The notes under the pieces are model-generated. The model had not been told where the DNA came from and searched no databases. It was given only the letters and a program-made list of their open reading frames with translations. A DNA stretch of 54,155 nucleotides, taken from the NCBI RefSeq assembly GCF_001590785.1, contig NZ_LTAO01000013.1:1-54155 (forward strand), written 5' to 3'. The stretch comes from Alkalihalobacillus trypoxylicola. GTDB taxonomy: Bacteria; Bacillota; Bacilli; Bacillales; Bacillaceae_D. The position numbers and the translations under genes are program-made. How positions within the stretch are numbered: position 1 is the stretch's first letter; each line of letters opens with the position of its first letter. Of this stretch, positions 16,604-25,179 are shown piece by piece.

Positions 16604-17809
16604 CTAACGAACCATAAAGGATACATTACTTGCTGAAATCATAATGGTTACCGCCAAAAAAAACATTAAGCAAACGATTGCTAAAGCAGCAAAAACATAA
16701 ATAATGGCTTTACCAATTATTGCTAAGCATTCAATAATCGGTCCACCACCTAATGGTTGTAAAATAGCTGAGGTAAAATTAAAAATAAAGGCTAGTCCTA
16801 ACACTTTCAAAGCAGGGAATGCACATAGTATCAATAAAATTGCTAGACCGGCAACTCCGACTGTATTCTTTAAAAGTAAGGAAGCACTTAAAACGGTATC
16901 AGCAGCATCTGTAAACATTCTTCCTACCACTGGAACAAAATTACCGGCAATAAATTTTGCTGTTCTAACGGTAATACCATCTGTAATAGCTGAGGAAGCT
17001 CCTTGAACAGATATAACACCTAGAAATACCGTTAAAAAAACACCTAATACTCCAATGGCAATGGTTCTTAGAAATTGGGCTAGCTTCGTTACCTTATACT
17101 GCTCTGTCAGCGTACTTACGATATATAAAATGGTTGATAAAAATAAGAGCGGAAACACAACAAACTGAATCAATAATCCACTCGTATGGACTAAAAAAAC
17201 GATTAAAGGATGAAAAAGAGCAGCTGAGGTGACGTTTCCTATCGATGCCATCAATGCAAGTAATAAAGGAAGCATCGCTACCATAAAACTAGTCATACTT
17301 TGTACAGCTTCTTCTGCATAAGTAATAGCTAACCGAAATCCATTTAAGGCAATAATCATCAAAACTAAATACGTAATAGAGTAAGCCACTTTACTAATCG
17401 TATGCTTTTCAAATGCGTTTTGGAGAGACTGTAAAATTAAGCAAAAAATAGTAAGTAATATTAAACTACCAAGTAGCTTTCCACTAACTAAAATTTCATG
17501 AAAAAAATAACGAACAAGACTTAAACCCCATTCTTTTAAAGAAAATTCCTTCTCTCCTTTTAAAAAATCCATTAAAGAACCTTTTTGACTCTCAGGTAAA
17601 TAGCCTCCATATTCGTTCGATATCTGATTCCAAAATTCTTGTATTTCATCGATTTTTAGTCTTTCAAGTTGCTGATCTATGAATCCTTTTTCATCAAAGC
17701 TCTCCGTTTCTTGCTCTATTGATTCACCTTCTGCAAAAACAATAGGTGTCTCTATCATTTGTAGGACAAACAAGGTAAGTATGAGGAACAGACTACAACG
17801 CACCTTCAA
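16604..17809 (-). CDS. spoIIIAE: SpoIIIAE, polytopic membrane protein of the SpoIIIA channel
   Basis: SpoIIIAE (401 aa) is a multi-spanning membrane protein with distant similarity to transporter permeases. It is proposed to form the export gate of the SpoIIIA apparatus. A signal peptide (about 1-26) is followed by a hydrophilic part and about seven or eight hydrophobic segments from residue 110 to the end. The start is TTG at 17809, supported by AGGAGGGGAG upstream. Length matches the family (about 400 aa). Confidence 0.94.
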   Translation of the reverse strand: MKVRCSLFLILTLFVLQMIETPIVFAEGESIEQETESFDEKGFIDQQLERLKIDEIQEFWNQISNEYGGYLPESQKGSLMDFLKGEKEFSLKEWGLSLVRYFFHEILVSGKLLGSLILLTIFCLILQSLQNAFEKHTISKVAYSITYLVLMIIALNGFRLAITYAEEAVQSMTSFMVAMLPLLLALMASIGNVTSAALFHPLIVFLVHTSGLLIQFVVFPLLFLSTILYIVSTLTEQYKVTKLAQFLRTIAIGVLGVFLTVFLGVISVQGASSAITDGITVRTAKFIAGNFVPVVGRMFTDAADTVLSASLLLKNTVGVAGLAILLILCAFPALKVLGLAFIFNFTSAILQPLGGGPIIECLAIIGKAIIYVFAALAIVCLMFFLAVTIMISASNVSFMVR

Positions 17810-17836
17810 CTTCTCCCCTCCTTTCCATCGCTCATT

Positions 17837-18226
17837 TTAGGTTGGTAAAAACGAAAGCACCATTTCAATAACTGCTGTCAAAATCGGTATTGCCATGACC
17901 AAAATTAATATCTTTCCAGCAAGCTCAATTTTTGAAGCGATTGCAGCTTGTCCTGCATCATTAGCTATTTGAGCTCCAAATTCAGCGATATAGGCTACTC
18001 CAATAATTTTTAGAATGGTTTGTAAATAAATCATGTTCATATTAGCCTGCTCAGCAACATTTTGAAGCATATAAATAACCTTCACTATTTCATCGATTAA
18101 AAATAAAAAAATAAAAACGCCAACAAATACGGTTAGCAAAAAGGCAAATTGCGGCTTTTGCTCCTTCACTACAAGGGCTAGAAAAGTAGCGATTAATCCT
18201 AGCCCGACAATTTGAATAATATCAAT
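17837..18226 (-). CDS. spoIIIAD: SpoIIIAD, with a probable ATT start codon
   Basis: SpoIIIAD is a small mother-cell membrane protein of the SpoIIIA complex, related to SpoIIIAC. An ATG/GTG/TTG-only reading starts at GTG 18169 and loses the first membrane helix (DIIQIVGLGLIATFLALVV). Extending in frame, no ATG, GTG or TTG occurs before the spoIIIAC stop. An ATT at 18226, seven bases after AGGGGGA, restores the expected N-terminus and a length of 129 aa, close to the family's 130 or so. spoIIIAC and spoIIIAD share the same frame, separated only by TAG and four codons. The gene is secure; the ATT start is inference from conservation. Confidence 0.85.
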   Translation of the reverse strand: MDIIQIVGLGLIATFLALVVKEQKPQFAFLLTVFVGVFIFLFLIDEIVKVIYMLQNVAEQANMNMIYLQTILKIIGVAYIAEFGAQIANDAGQAAIASKIELAGKILILVMAIPILTAVIEMVLSFLPT

Positions 18227-18238
18227 CGCTCTCTCCCC

Positions 18239-18442
18239 CTAACCTTGAAAAAGAAATACTCCTCTAATTTTCTGAAATAAATCATCTACAATAGAAGCAA
18301 CCATATATAGGACAACGACAAAGCCGATTAACGTGACCCAATGAGCCCAATCTTCCTTACCCATTTGTTTTAATACCGTATGAATCATCGCAACTACAAT
18401 ACCTATGCCAGCAATTTGGAATATGGTGTTTACGTCATACAC
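18239..18442 (-). CDS. spoIIIAC: SpoIIIAC, small membrane protein of the SpoIIIA channel
   Basis: SpoIIIAC (67 aa) has two membrane helices and the family signature IFQIAGIGIVVA, WVTLIGFV and ASIVDDLFQKI, ending FLFQG as in homologues. I place the start at GTG 18442 (MYDVN...) because GGAGAGG lies six bases upstream; the in-frame TTG at 18448 abuts that site too closely. It precedes spoIIIAD in the same reading frame. Confidence 0.93.
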   Translation of the reverse strand: MYDVNTIFQIAGIGIVVAMIHTVLKQMGKEDWAHWVTLIGFVVVLYMVASIVDDLFQKIRGVFLFQG

Positions 18443-18488
18443 CAGCAACCTCTCCTTTATAAAAAGCAGTCTCTCTCTTCTAAAATGA

Positions 18489-19001
18489 CTAGATTAGGAT
18501 GACAACCATTAATAATCCACTTAAAAAGCCTAAGCTTTTGAACATTTTTTCATATTTCCTTTGCTTATCTCTCGCTTCAAGCTCTTCTCTTTCTAGATGC
18601 ATTAACGTTAATTTCATTTGTTTTGTTTGTTGTTCATGGTCTTGCTGACCTAATGTGCTACCAAACTGTCTCATTATTTCTTTTTCAGTTTCTAATAGAG
18701 CGGTTTCACCCCATGTTTCTTCTAAACTTCTCTCCCATGCCTTGTATGCCGTATCTTGTTTGTCATAAAGTTGAGAGGAAAAAGCTTCAAAAAAATGGGA
18801 TAAAGGTTTAGGAATTTGCTTTGCGATTTTCTGACTTGCTTCAGCAAGTGGGGTTAATCCAAATAACATTTCTGCCTCAAAGGATTGCATTGCCGACATT
18901 AATAATCTTAATTGTTTAGGTCTTTCACTCAATTTCCTTGCATACTCAAAACCAATGAGTGTAGCCGTTATTAATATACAAATAGCCCCCAGAAGCTTCA
19001 T
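18489..19001 (-). CDS. spoIIIAB: SpoIIIAB, stage III sporulation protein
   Basis: SpoIIIAB (170 aa) resembles the cytoplasmic part of type II/IV secretion platform proteins. It has an N-terminal membrane segment (about 3-20), a helical middle with LRLLMSAMQSFEAEMLFGLTPL, and a C-terminal hydrophobic tail. The ATG directly follows the spoIIIAA stop (no gap), with GGGAGGGAG inside the end of spoIIIAA, so translation is coupled. Confidence 0.94.
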   Translation of the reverse strand: MKLLGAICILITATLIGFEYARKLSERPKQLRLLMSAMQSFEAEMLFGLTPLAEASQKIAKQIPKPLSHFFEAFSSQLYDKQDTAYKAWERSLEETWGETALLETEKEIMRQFGSTLGQQDHEQQTKQMKLTLMHLEREELEARDKQRKYEKMFKSLGFLSGLLMVVILI

Positions 19002-19931
19002 TCATATCTCCCTCCCAAATGTAGGTTGATATCGGTATACTTTTTTTATGAGACCAGGCTGATTACTTTTTGATAGTTCAATAAAACGTTCAAAAACTCC
19101 TAATTCAATCAAGCCTTTTAAAGCAGGTCTTCTCTTTACATCCTCCAAAGAATGTCCATGTGCTGTTGTCATAACCTTCACACCAGAATGCATAGCCTCT
19201 TCAATAGCAATCCGGTCTTCCTCTTTCCCTATTTCATCTACAATTAAGACATCAGGGCTCATCGTCCTTATTAACATCATCATGCCTTCTACCTTAGGAC
19301 AACCATCTAATACATCTACTCGATGACCAAGCTGGTGCTGTGGAACTCCCTTTACAGATGCAGCAATTTCAGAACGTTCATCCACAATACCGACTTTCAA
19401 AGGAGGAATTTTCTTTAAGGGAATTCCTTCACTGAGTACTCTTGCTAAATCTCGTAATAGAGTGGTTTTTCCTGTTTGGGGAGCTCCAATAATTAGCGTG
19501 TTTTTCCACTCCTTATCGTAAAGTTGTGAAACTAGCCTCTCCGCCACACCAATAGTCTGTCTAGCAATTCTAATGTTAAAAGAGCTGATCTCTTTTAAAG
19601 ACTTAACTTGTCCGTTCTCTAAAATAACCTTCCCACTTAGCCCTACACGATGTCCTCCTCTTATGGTGATATAGCCTCTTTTTAATTCTTCTTCAAAAGC
19701 GTAAAAGGAGTAGTGACTTAACTGATTCAAGACGTACTGTCCATCTTCTGGGGTTACCATATAAAGTTGCTGATTTTTTTCTGGATAAAAAGGAGTTCCT
19801 CGTGCAATGACTTCAAGTGGTCTTGAAATTCTTATTCTAATTTCTTCAACTTGCAATCTTAGCTCTTCAGGAAGCTTCTCCAAAATTTCAGATATTGGTT
19901 TAGGTAAGACCGCATAAATTTCGTTATTCAT
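19002..19931 (-). CDS. spoIIIAA: SpoIIIAA, secretion-type ATPase of the SpoIIIA channel
   Basis: SpoIIIAA (309 aa) is a cytoplasmic ATPase similar to type II/IV secretion motor proteins and is required for forespore gene expression after engulfment. Walker A is GAPQTGKT (149-156) and Walker B is DVLIVDEIGKEED (231-233 at its core). The N-terminal part contains GYITIRGGHRVGLSGK. A GGAGGC ribosome site precedes the ATG. It is the first gene of the eight-gene operon. A sigma-E promoter is expected upstream, near or within yqhV, but I could not identify one with confidence. Confidence 0.97.
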   Translation of the reverse strand: MNNEIYAVLPKPISEILEKLPEELRLQVEEIRIRISRPLEVIARGTPFYPEKNQQLYMVTPEDGQYVLNQLSHYSFYAFEEELKRGYITIRGGHRVGLSGKVILENGQVKSLKEISSFNIRIARQTIGVAERLVSQLYDKEWKNTLIIGAPQTGKTTLLRDLARVLSEGIPLKKIPPLKVGIVDERSEIAASVKGVPQHQLGHRVDVLDGCPKVEGMMMLIRTMSPDVLIVDEIGKEEDRIAIEEAMHSGVKVMTTAHGHSLEDVKRRPALKGLIELGVFERFIELSKSNQPGLIKKVYRYQPTFGREI

Positions 19932-19942
19932 TTAATCGCCTC

Positions 19943-20224
19943 CTATTTTCGAATTCCTACCAAAATAAATAGGACACCGATTCCGATAAAAATAAACTTA
20001 GAAGGAGAAAGCTTGTCAGAAATACTAACTAGTCCTATTAAAATGGAAGCAATAAATATGGTTGGACCAATAATAGCTAATATGGCATTAACGCCCATTG
20101 CCTTTTCTACACTGTTCAGCTTAAGCATGACCATTGCAGCACTAATTTCTATAAAGCCTGATAAAAGTCGAAGTAAAACCATTATGATTAATGCTAATTC
20201 AATTGAAAAAAACCATGATTTCAT
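19943..20224 (-). CDS. yqhV: YqhV, small DUF2619-type membrane protein
   Basis: A 93-aa protein with three or four membrane helices and the family stretch LRLLSGFIEISAAMVMLKLN. I place the start at ATG 20224, where AAGGTGA lies five bases upstream and the length matches B. subtilis YqhV. The upstream TTG at 20248 is unlikely. It directly precedes spoIIIAA on the same strand, as in B. subtilis. Its function is unknown; location suggests co-expression with the sporulation operon. Confidence 0.87.
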   Translation of the reverse strand: MKSWFFSIELALIIMVLLRLLSGFIEISAAMVMLKLNSVEKAMGVNAILAIIGPTIFIASILIGLVSISDKLSPSKFIFIGIGVLFILVGIRK

Positions 20225-20520
20225 TACTGTCACCTTCGTATTTCCCAAGAATGTTATAAATAAGACAAACTTGCTTTATACCACGTTATGAAGAAGAGGA
20301 CGAGTTCAGAACAAATTTTCATAGATTTCATGAGGAATTTAAAACCTGGTACTCCTAATGATAGTAGCTCTAATTCTGGGAGATTTCCCTAAAATCAATA
20401 ATGAGAGAATTTTTCATTGAAAGGAGTAAAAAAGGGAGCGTATCTCAAGAAGGAAGGAAAGGAAAGGAAAGGGAAGGAAAAAAATAAAGTAGTTTCATCC
20501 GTACAGAGTCATTTCTTATC
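20225..20520. other. gene-free gap between efp and yqhV with a purine tract
   Basis: No convincing gene. A minus-strand TGGTATAAA around 20272-20281 may be the yqhV promoter -10. At about 20448-20482 the plus strand is almost purely purine, with repeated GGAAA/GGAAG units. Confidence 0.4.
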
Positions 20521-20521
20521 A

Positions 20522-20578
20522 GAAAAAAACTGACCCCTGAACGATCCTTTTCAAATCGTTTGGGGCCAGTTTTTTTAT
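20522..20578. terminator. efp terminator
   Basis: AAAAAAACTGACCCC pairs with GGGGCCAGTTTTTT (one mismatch), and an inner AACGAT/ATCGTT extends the stem. A and T runs flank both sides, so it works for efp on the minus strand and could also act on plus-strand transcripts. Confidence 0.85.
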
Positions 20579-20587
20579 AGTTATTCA

Positions 20588-21145
20588 TTATGCACGTGAC
20601 ACATAATTAGAGTTTCGTGTATCGATAATTAAAACATCACCTTGATTAATGAAAAATGGAACTTGAACAATTAATCCTGTTTGAAGTGTAGCAGGTTTCG
20701 TTCCACCAGATGCTGTATCACCCTTAATACCAGGCTCCGTTTCGATTACTTCTAATTCAACAGTATTGGGTACATCAACACCTAATGTTTCGCCTTGGTA
20801 GCTCATGATTTGTACTTCCATGTTTTCTTTTAAGAATTGGAGTTCATGCTCTATCTGAGCTGTTTGTAATTCTAATTGCTCATAAGATTCATTGTCCATA
20901 AACGTATGAGTATCAGCGCTTGCATATAGGTATTGCATTCTACGGTTATCAATATGTGCTTTTGAAACTTTCTCTCCGGCACGGAAAGTCTTTTCTTGTA
21001 CTGAGCCGTTACGTAGGTTACGAAGCTTAGAGCGTACAAAAGCCGCTCCTTTTCCTGGCTTTACATGTTGGAATTCCATTACTTGCCAAATGCCATTATC
21101 TACTTCAATCGTCAATCCTGTTTTAAAATCATTTACTGAAATCAT
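20588..21145 (-). CDS. efp: translation elongation factor P
   Basis: EF-P (185 aa) relieves ribosome stalling at polyproline. Three beta-barrel domains are recognisable. Domain I has [15 protein letters not shown] and the modified-residue loop [17 protein letters not shown], with Lys at the tip (K32 region). The C-terminal domain holds [19 protein letters not shown]. The start is ATG 21145, preceded by GGAGGATAATAAA; a ten-residue upstream extension lacks a ribosome site. The usual neighbour pepQ lies upstream. Confidence 0.98.
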   Translation of the reverse strand: MISVNDFKTGLTIEVDNGIWQVMEFQHVKPGKGAAFVRSKLRNLRNGSVQEKTFRAGEKVSKAHIDNRRMQYLYASADTHTFMDNESYEQLELQTAQIEHELQFLKENMEVQIMSYQGETLGVDVPNTVELEVIETEPGIKGDTASGGTKPATLQTGLIVQVPFFINQGDVLIIDTRNSNYVSRA

Positions 21146-21304
21146 TTTATTATCCTCCATCTTTCCAACTGACATTGATAAAACAAAGTCATTTTTTACT
21201 ATATCATAGCTTCTTTGAACTTTCCTCTATTTTCTAATGCAGATCAGACCTAGAAAATAAAATCCACTTTTTAAAAGCTCTGTACATTTTTCAAGATAAA
21301 AATT

Positions 21305-22369
21305 CTACAAGATAATAAGCTCTTTATTAGAGAAGTTAAAAGATTCATTTCCCTCTTCCGTAATAAGAATATCATCTTCTATTCTGGTTCCCCCAATCGA
21401 TGGGATATAAATACCCGGCTCAACCGTTACAACCATACCTGGCTTCAATACAATATCAGATTTTACCGATAAACCTGGACCTTCATGGACTTCCATTCCT
21501 AATCCATGTCCAGTCGAGTGTCCAAAGTACTCACCAAATCCTTTTTCGGTGATGTAATCTCTTGTTATTGCGTCCGCTTCTTTTCCGGTTAACCCAGCAA
21601 CAATATTTTTAACTCCTAATTGCTGAGCTTGATAGACCGTTTCATAAATTTCCTTTAATTGTTCACTTACTTCACCAACAGCTACTGTTCGAGTAATATC
21701 AGAGCAATACCCTTTATAGTAAGCACCAAAATCTAAGGTTACAAGCTCTCCTGTTTGAATTTCCTTATCCGATGCAACTCCATGAGGAAGAGCTGAACGA
21801 TGGCCTGATGCTACAATAATATCAAACGAGGAACTGATTGCCCCTTGCTTTCTCATAAAGAATTCTAATTCATTGGAAACATCAATTTCTTTAACACCTG
21901 GTTTTATGTATGTAAGAATATGCTCAAATGCGGCATCCGCTATCTTTCCTGCTTGCTTCATCAATTCTACTTCAGCCGGCTCTTTATACATTCTAAGCGC
22001 TTCAATCATTCCAGTGACTGGAATTAAAGTGCTGTTTTCAATTTGCTTTTGAAAAGATTCAAACATTGTATAAACAACATGGTCTTTTTCAAAACCTACT
22101 TTTGCAAGTCCCAACTGTTTAATCTGAGTAGCTAATTCTTCTATAATTGGACCTTTATGTTGAATAATATCAAAATCTGCTGCTTGTTCTTTAGCTTGTT
22201 CTACGTATCTAAAATCAGTAATAAATAAAGCACTTTCTTGTGTAATCAAGACCATTCCTGCCGAACCTGTAAACCCCGAAATGTAGCGACGGTTAATCGA
22301 GCTTGAGATAATTAGGCCATCTAATTGTTTCTCAGCTAGTTTTTCTCTTAATTTGTTTATTCTATTCAT
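21305..22369 (-). CDS. pepQ: Xaa-Pro peptidase, M24 family
   Basis: A 354-aa aminopeptidase P/prolidase-type metallopeptidase (YqhT in B. subtilis) that removes residues before proline. An N-terminal creatinase-like domain (about 1-125) is followed by the pita-bread domain with the metal ligands: Asp in TLDFGAYYKGYCSDITR, His in FGHSTGHGLGMEVHEGP, and Glu in VEPGIY and GTRIEDD. The ATG overlaps the last codons of aroQ by eight bases (ATGAATGAATAG), so translation is coupled. efp lies downstream, a functional pairing in that both concern proline-rich peptides. Confidence 0.95.
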   Translation of the reverse strand: MNRINKLREKLAEKQLDGLIISSSINRRYISGFTGSAGMVLITQESALFITDFRYVEQAKEQAADFDIIQHKGPIIEELATQIKQLGLAKVGFEKDHVVYTMFESFQKQIENSTLIPVTGMIEALRMYKEPAEVELMKQAGKIADAAFEHILTYIKPGVKEIDVSNELEFFMRKQGAISSSFDIIVASGHRSALPHGVASDKEIQTGELVTLDFGAYYKGYCSDITRTVAVGEVSEQLKEIYETVYQAQQLGVKNIVAGLTGKEADAITRDYITEKGFGEYFGHSTGHGLGMEVHEGPGLSVKSDIVLKPGMVVTVEPGIYIPSIGGTRIEDDILITEEGNESFNFSNKELIIL

Positions 22370-22805
22370 TCATACCCTCTCCTTCAACTAGATTAAGTAA
22401 GGCGTAATGATAGCCTTTAAAACCTAATCCTACTATTTGTCCTTTTGTTAATGGTGCGGTTACCGATTTATGCCTAAAATCTTCCCTGGCATGGATGTTT
22501 GAAATATGAACTTCAATTACAGGGTAAGTAATAGATGCAATCGCATCTCTAACCGCATAGCTATAGTGCGTAAAAGCACCTGGATTAATGATTAGTCCAT
22601 CAATCTGGTCTGCAAATTCATGAATCCAATCAATGATTTCACCTTCATGATTCGATTGTTTGAACATCACCTTACACGAAAGCTTGTCTGCAAGCTGAGA
22701 TAATTGACTCTCTAAATCTGCTAAAGTTTGGTGACCATATACATTAGGTTCCCTAAGTCCTAAGCGGTTTAAATTTGGACCATTTAGAACAAGAATTGTT
22801 TTCAA
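22362..22805 (-). CDS. aroQ: type II 3-dehydroquinate dehydratase
   Basis: AroQ (147 aa) dehydrates 3-dehydroquinate in the shikimate pathway. The active-site segments are NGPNLNRLGLREPNVYG (with catalytic Arg and Tyr), NPGAFTHYSYAVRDA, and EVHISNIHAREDFR. Length is typical (about 145-150 aa) and the enzyme normally forms dodecamers. It overlaps pepQ by eight bases. A second shikimate-pathway gene, aroK, lies at 37343-37852 in this window. Confidence 0.97.
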   Translation of the reverse strand: MKTILVLNGPNLNRLGLREPNVYGHQTLADLESQLSQLADKLSCKVMFKQSNHEGEIIDWIHEFADQIDGLIINPGAFTHYSYAVRDAIASITYPVIEVHISNIHAREDFRHKSVTAPLTKGQIVGLGFKGYHYALLNLVEGEGMNE

Positions 22806-22890
22806 TTTCTCACCGCCTTTTTGCTATGTACAATCTTCTCTATTGTATCATAAAAAAAGGCTTAAATTATAGATTTCACCTTAATTACCG

Positions 22891-23421
22891 CTACTCTAAT
22901 AGTTCTTCTATTGGATCGTCATTTGAATTCTCATGGTTTTTATGAAAATCTTGCTCAGCATATTCGTAAGAAATGGAATAACCTATAAACAATCCATATA
23001 GTGCAAATAGACATAATGAGGTTACAATCGTATTTGAATCTAAATGAGGGACCGTTTTGAGACCTGGAAAAAATGGATTCAAAATATAAAAAATAAGCAC
23101 CCACAAAAACAAACCAAAGCCAACTCCTACCCACATAGATTTGACTTTTTGGAGGGTTAGCATATATACAAAAGCAATCGCGATTGATACAATAGAAATA
23201 ACTAAAATTCCTACTAACTGTCCTATGTTAGTATCTTTCCAATCTCCTAAAATCCATGGCATTAAAACAAAAGCTGGTCCAATTCTAATAAAATGAAAGA
23301 AAAAAGTAAAATAACCAATAGAGGACCAAATCAGTCCTCCGAAAAAGCCAATTAAAAAGACTTTCATTTTATAAGTCATTTGCTGTTCACGTTCTTGTTG
23401 TTCTAATTTTTGTTGTTTCAT
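22891..23421 (-). CDS. yqhR: YqhR-type membrane protein
   Basis: A 176-aa protein with four predicted membrane helices (about 22-45, 62-85, 92-115 and 135-155) between charged termini (KLEQQEREQQ at the start, EYAEQDFHKNHENSNDD near the end). The order aroQ-yqhR matches B. subtilis. GAGGTGAG precedes the ATG. Function unknown. yqhQ, usually next, is absent here. Confidence 0.8.
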   Translation of the reverse strand: MKQQKLEQQEREQQMTYKMKVFLIGFFGGLIWSSIGYFTFFFHFIRIGPAFVLMPWILGDWKDTNIGQLVGILVISIVSIAIAFVYMLTLQKVKSMWVGVGFGLFLWVLIFYILNPFFPGLKTVPHLDSNTIVTSLCLFALYGLFIGYSISYEYAEQDFHKNHENSNDDPIEELLE

Positions 23422-23685
23422 ATACTCTCACCTCGAGAATAGTATGTCCCGATTTGATTTTGTTCCATGCAAAAAAGATCGTTTTTTAAGAAGGATTAAA
23501 GGAATTGAACTTACCTTTCTAGAATATTGATTAGTATGAACTGAATTTTATTTTAAAAAACTTTACTATATCACCAGTTATTATAAAGAATATAATCGTT
23601 TATAATGTACATTTAATGGGTAATCTGAAGGTAGACATACATCTAATCAAAAACGGTCAATCATTTTAATGGAGGTGCATAAGTC

Positions 23686-24096
23686 ATGAGCCAAGCTATG
23701 AAGTATTTAATTCCGGTTATTATCATACTTGCCATTATCGGCTTAAGTTATCAACTCATTTTTAATACTTGGTCCTTCATTCAATCTATTTTATTGATCG
23801 TTATTATTGCAGCGGTCATTTTCTTTCTTTATCGTTTGTATGTTTCAAAACAATACGGAGTACCTATTATTCCCAAGAGTCAAGGCCCAACAAGAAAGCA
23901 ATTAAAAAAGGCAAAGCGTACTAGTACCGTTAAACCTTCTCAACCTCCACGCCGTTTTGTGAGTAAGGGAACAAATACGGTCAAAAAAGGACCCGTACCT
24001 TTAAGAAAAAGTACAACGCCTACTAAAAAAAGAGAACATAATTTTACTGTAATCGAAGGAAATAAAAATAAACATAAAAGAAAAAATCGAGCCTAG
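23686..24096 (+). CDS. yqhP: YqhP-type small membrane protein (SA1362 family)
   Basis: A 136-aa protein with two close membrane helices (about 7-25 and 31-48). A basic, Lys/Arg/Thr/Pro-rich cytoplasmic tail follows, and lysine-rich residues end the protein. GGAGGTGC precedes the ATG. It is one of the few plus-strand genes of this half of the window, convergent with the patatin-like gene; both stops fall in one shared terminator. Function unknown. Confidence 0.8.
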   Translation: MSQAMKYLIPVIIILAIIGLSYQLIFNTWSFIQSILLIVIIAAVIFFLYRLYVSKQYGVPIIPKSQGPTRKQLKKAKRTSTVKPSQPPRRFVSKGTNTVKKGPVPLRKSTTPTKKREHNFTVIEGNKNKHKRKNRA

Positions 24097-24114
24097 TAAC
24101 AGGCTCGATTTTTT
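24081..24114. terminator. perfect bidirectional terminator between yqhP and yqhO
   Basis: A perfect 13-bp stem (AAAAAATCGAGCC 24081-24093 with its complement 24102-24114) encloses an eight-base loop holding the yqhP stop. The arms supply T runs in both directions. Confidence 0.92.
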
Positions 24115-25010
24115 CAATGCCACGCTTTCAAAAAGTCCTCGGTTTTTTTTCTACCTAATAAAACTAACTCCCGCTTTTCCTCTTCCGTTATCGAAAAATT
24201 GGTTGCCTTCACATTTTCATTGATAGGTATAAAGACGATATCCTTCGCATCTTCATCTTCAATATACCTTGTATCATGTGCGGAAATCATCGTTTCAAAC
24301 AATGCCTTAAATAAAGAGAAAGCATTGATTATTGGGTGCGGAGGTACATGATTAATATCTGGGGATAGTTGAAATCCAATAACTGGCCTCGTTCTTGTTT
24401 TTGTCCTTTTATCAACAAAAATCCACAGAGGAAAATTGCTAAGTACTCCTCCGTCTACAATGTATGAGGATTGGCCTCTTTTTCTACGATTAAATAGCTT
24501 AACAGGCTCAAAGAAAAAAGGTATACTGCAGCTCATCCTAACGGCCCTCGCAACTGAATAGCGCTCTGGAAGAATTCCAAATTGCTCTAAATCATCTGGT
24601 AATACTAATATTCTGCCTCTTGATAAGTCGGATGCAATAATTTTTAGAGAACCTTTGGGTAAATCAGCAAAAGTGGATATTCCCTTTTTGTTTAAAGCCT
24701 CCCTTAGCCACTTTTCTAGCTTATCTCCTTTGTAAAGTCCCATCTTAAAATAAAAATGAAACCATTTGGTAAGGTTGAATGGTAGCCAAGACAACCGTTC
24801 ATCTTTAAAATCCTCAATATCTAAAGAATCTAAAAGCTCATATAATTCATTACTTGAATATCCAGCTTTAATTAGAGCAGCCACAATTGCACCTGCACTT
24901 GTCCCAGCTAATCTGGAATAGCTCATTCCTTTCTCTTCCATCACTTGCAAAGCTCCAACAAATGCAAAAGCCTTCACTCCACCTCCAGCAAATACAGCAT
25001 CAATGTTCAT
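24114..25010 (-). CDS. yqhO: patatin-like phospholipase YqhO
   Basis: A 298-aa patatin-family lipid acyl hydrolase. The oxyanion hole is AGGGVKAFAFVGAL (about 8-21). The nucleophile Ser38 lies in GTSAG, and the catalytic Asp is in VDGGVLSNFP, completing the Ser-Asp dyad. No signal peptide is seen, so it is probably cytoplasmic and may act on membrane lipids. Substrate unknown. The ribosome site GGAGG is contained in an inverted repeat (25017-25053) that could hide it. Confidence 0.92.
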   Translation of the reverse strand: MNIDAVFAGGGVKAFAFVGALQVMEEKGMSYSRLAGTSAGAIVAALIKAGYSSNELYELLDSLDIEDFKDERLSWLPFNLTKWFHFYFKMGLYKGDKLEKWLREALNKKGISTFADLPKGSLKIIASDLSRGRILVLPDDLEQFGILPERYSVARAVRMSCSIPFFFEPVKLFNRRKRGQSSYIVDGGVLSNFPLWIFVDKRTKTRTRPVIGFQLSPDINHVPPHPIINAFSLFKALFETMISAHDTRYIEDEDAKDIVFIPINENVKATNFSITEEEKRELVLLGRKKTEDFLKAWH

Positions 25011-25016
25011 GTAACG

Positions 25017-25053
25017 GAGACCTCCTTTTTATAATATATGAGGTAGAGGTCTC
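25017..25053 (-). promoter_or_regulatory. inverted repeat covering the yqhO ribosome site
   Basis: GAGACCTC (25017-25024) and GAGGTCTC (25046-25053) are perfect complements 21 bases apart. On the minus strand the downstream arm is the yqhO ribosome site. If both arms are transcribed, the site would be masked. A TATTATAA between the arms could instead be a -10, making the repeat a DNA operator. Confidence 0.4.
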
Positions 25054-25109
25054 GTTTGATTAGTTAAAAAAGTAAGGAGAGATGATGAATGTTCTGCATA
25101 CCTTTAAAG

Positions 25110-25153
25110 TAAATAAAAAAATTCTAAAAGCAACTTCTGCTCTTAGAATTTTA
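25110..25153 (-). terminator. mntR terminator
   Basis: AAAATTCTAAAAGCA and TGCTCTTAGAATTTT pair with one mismatch, and a T run follows on the minus strand. It lies 27 bp after the mntR stop. Confidence 0.8.
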
Positions 25154-25179
25154 TATGTTTAACAAAAACAATCTACGGA

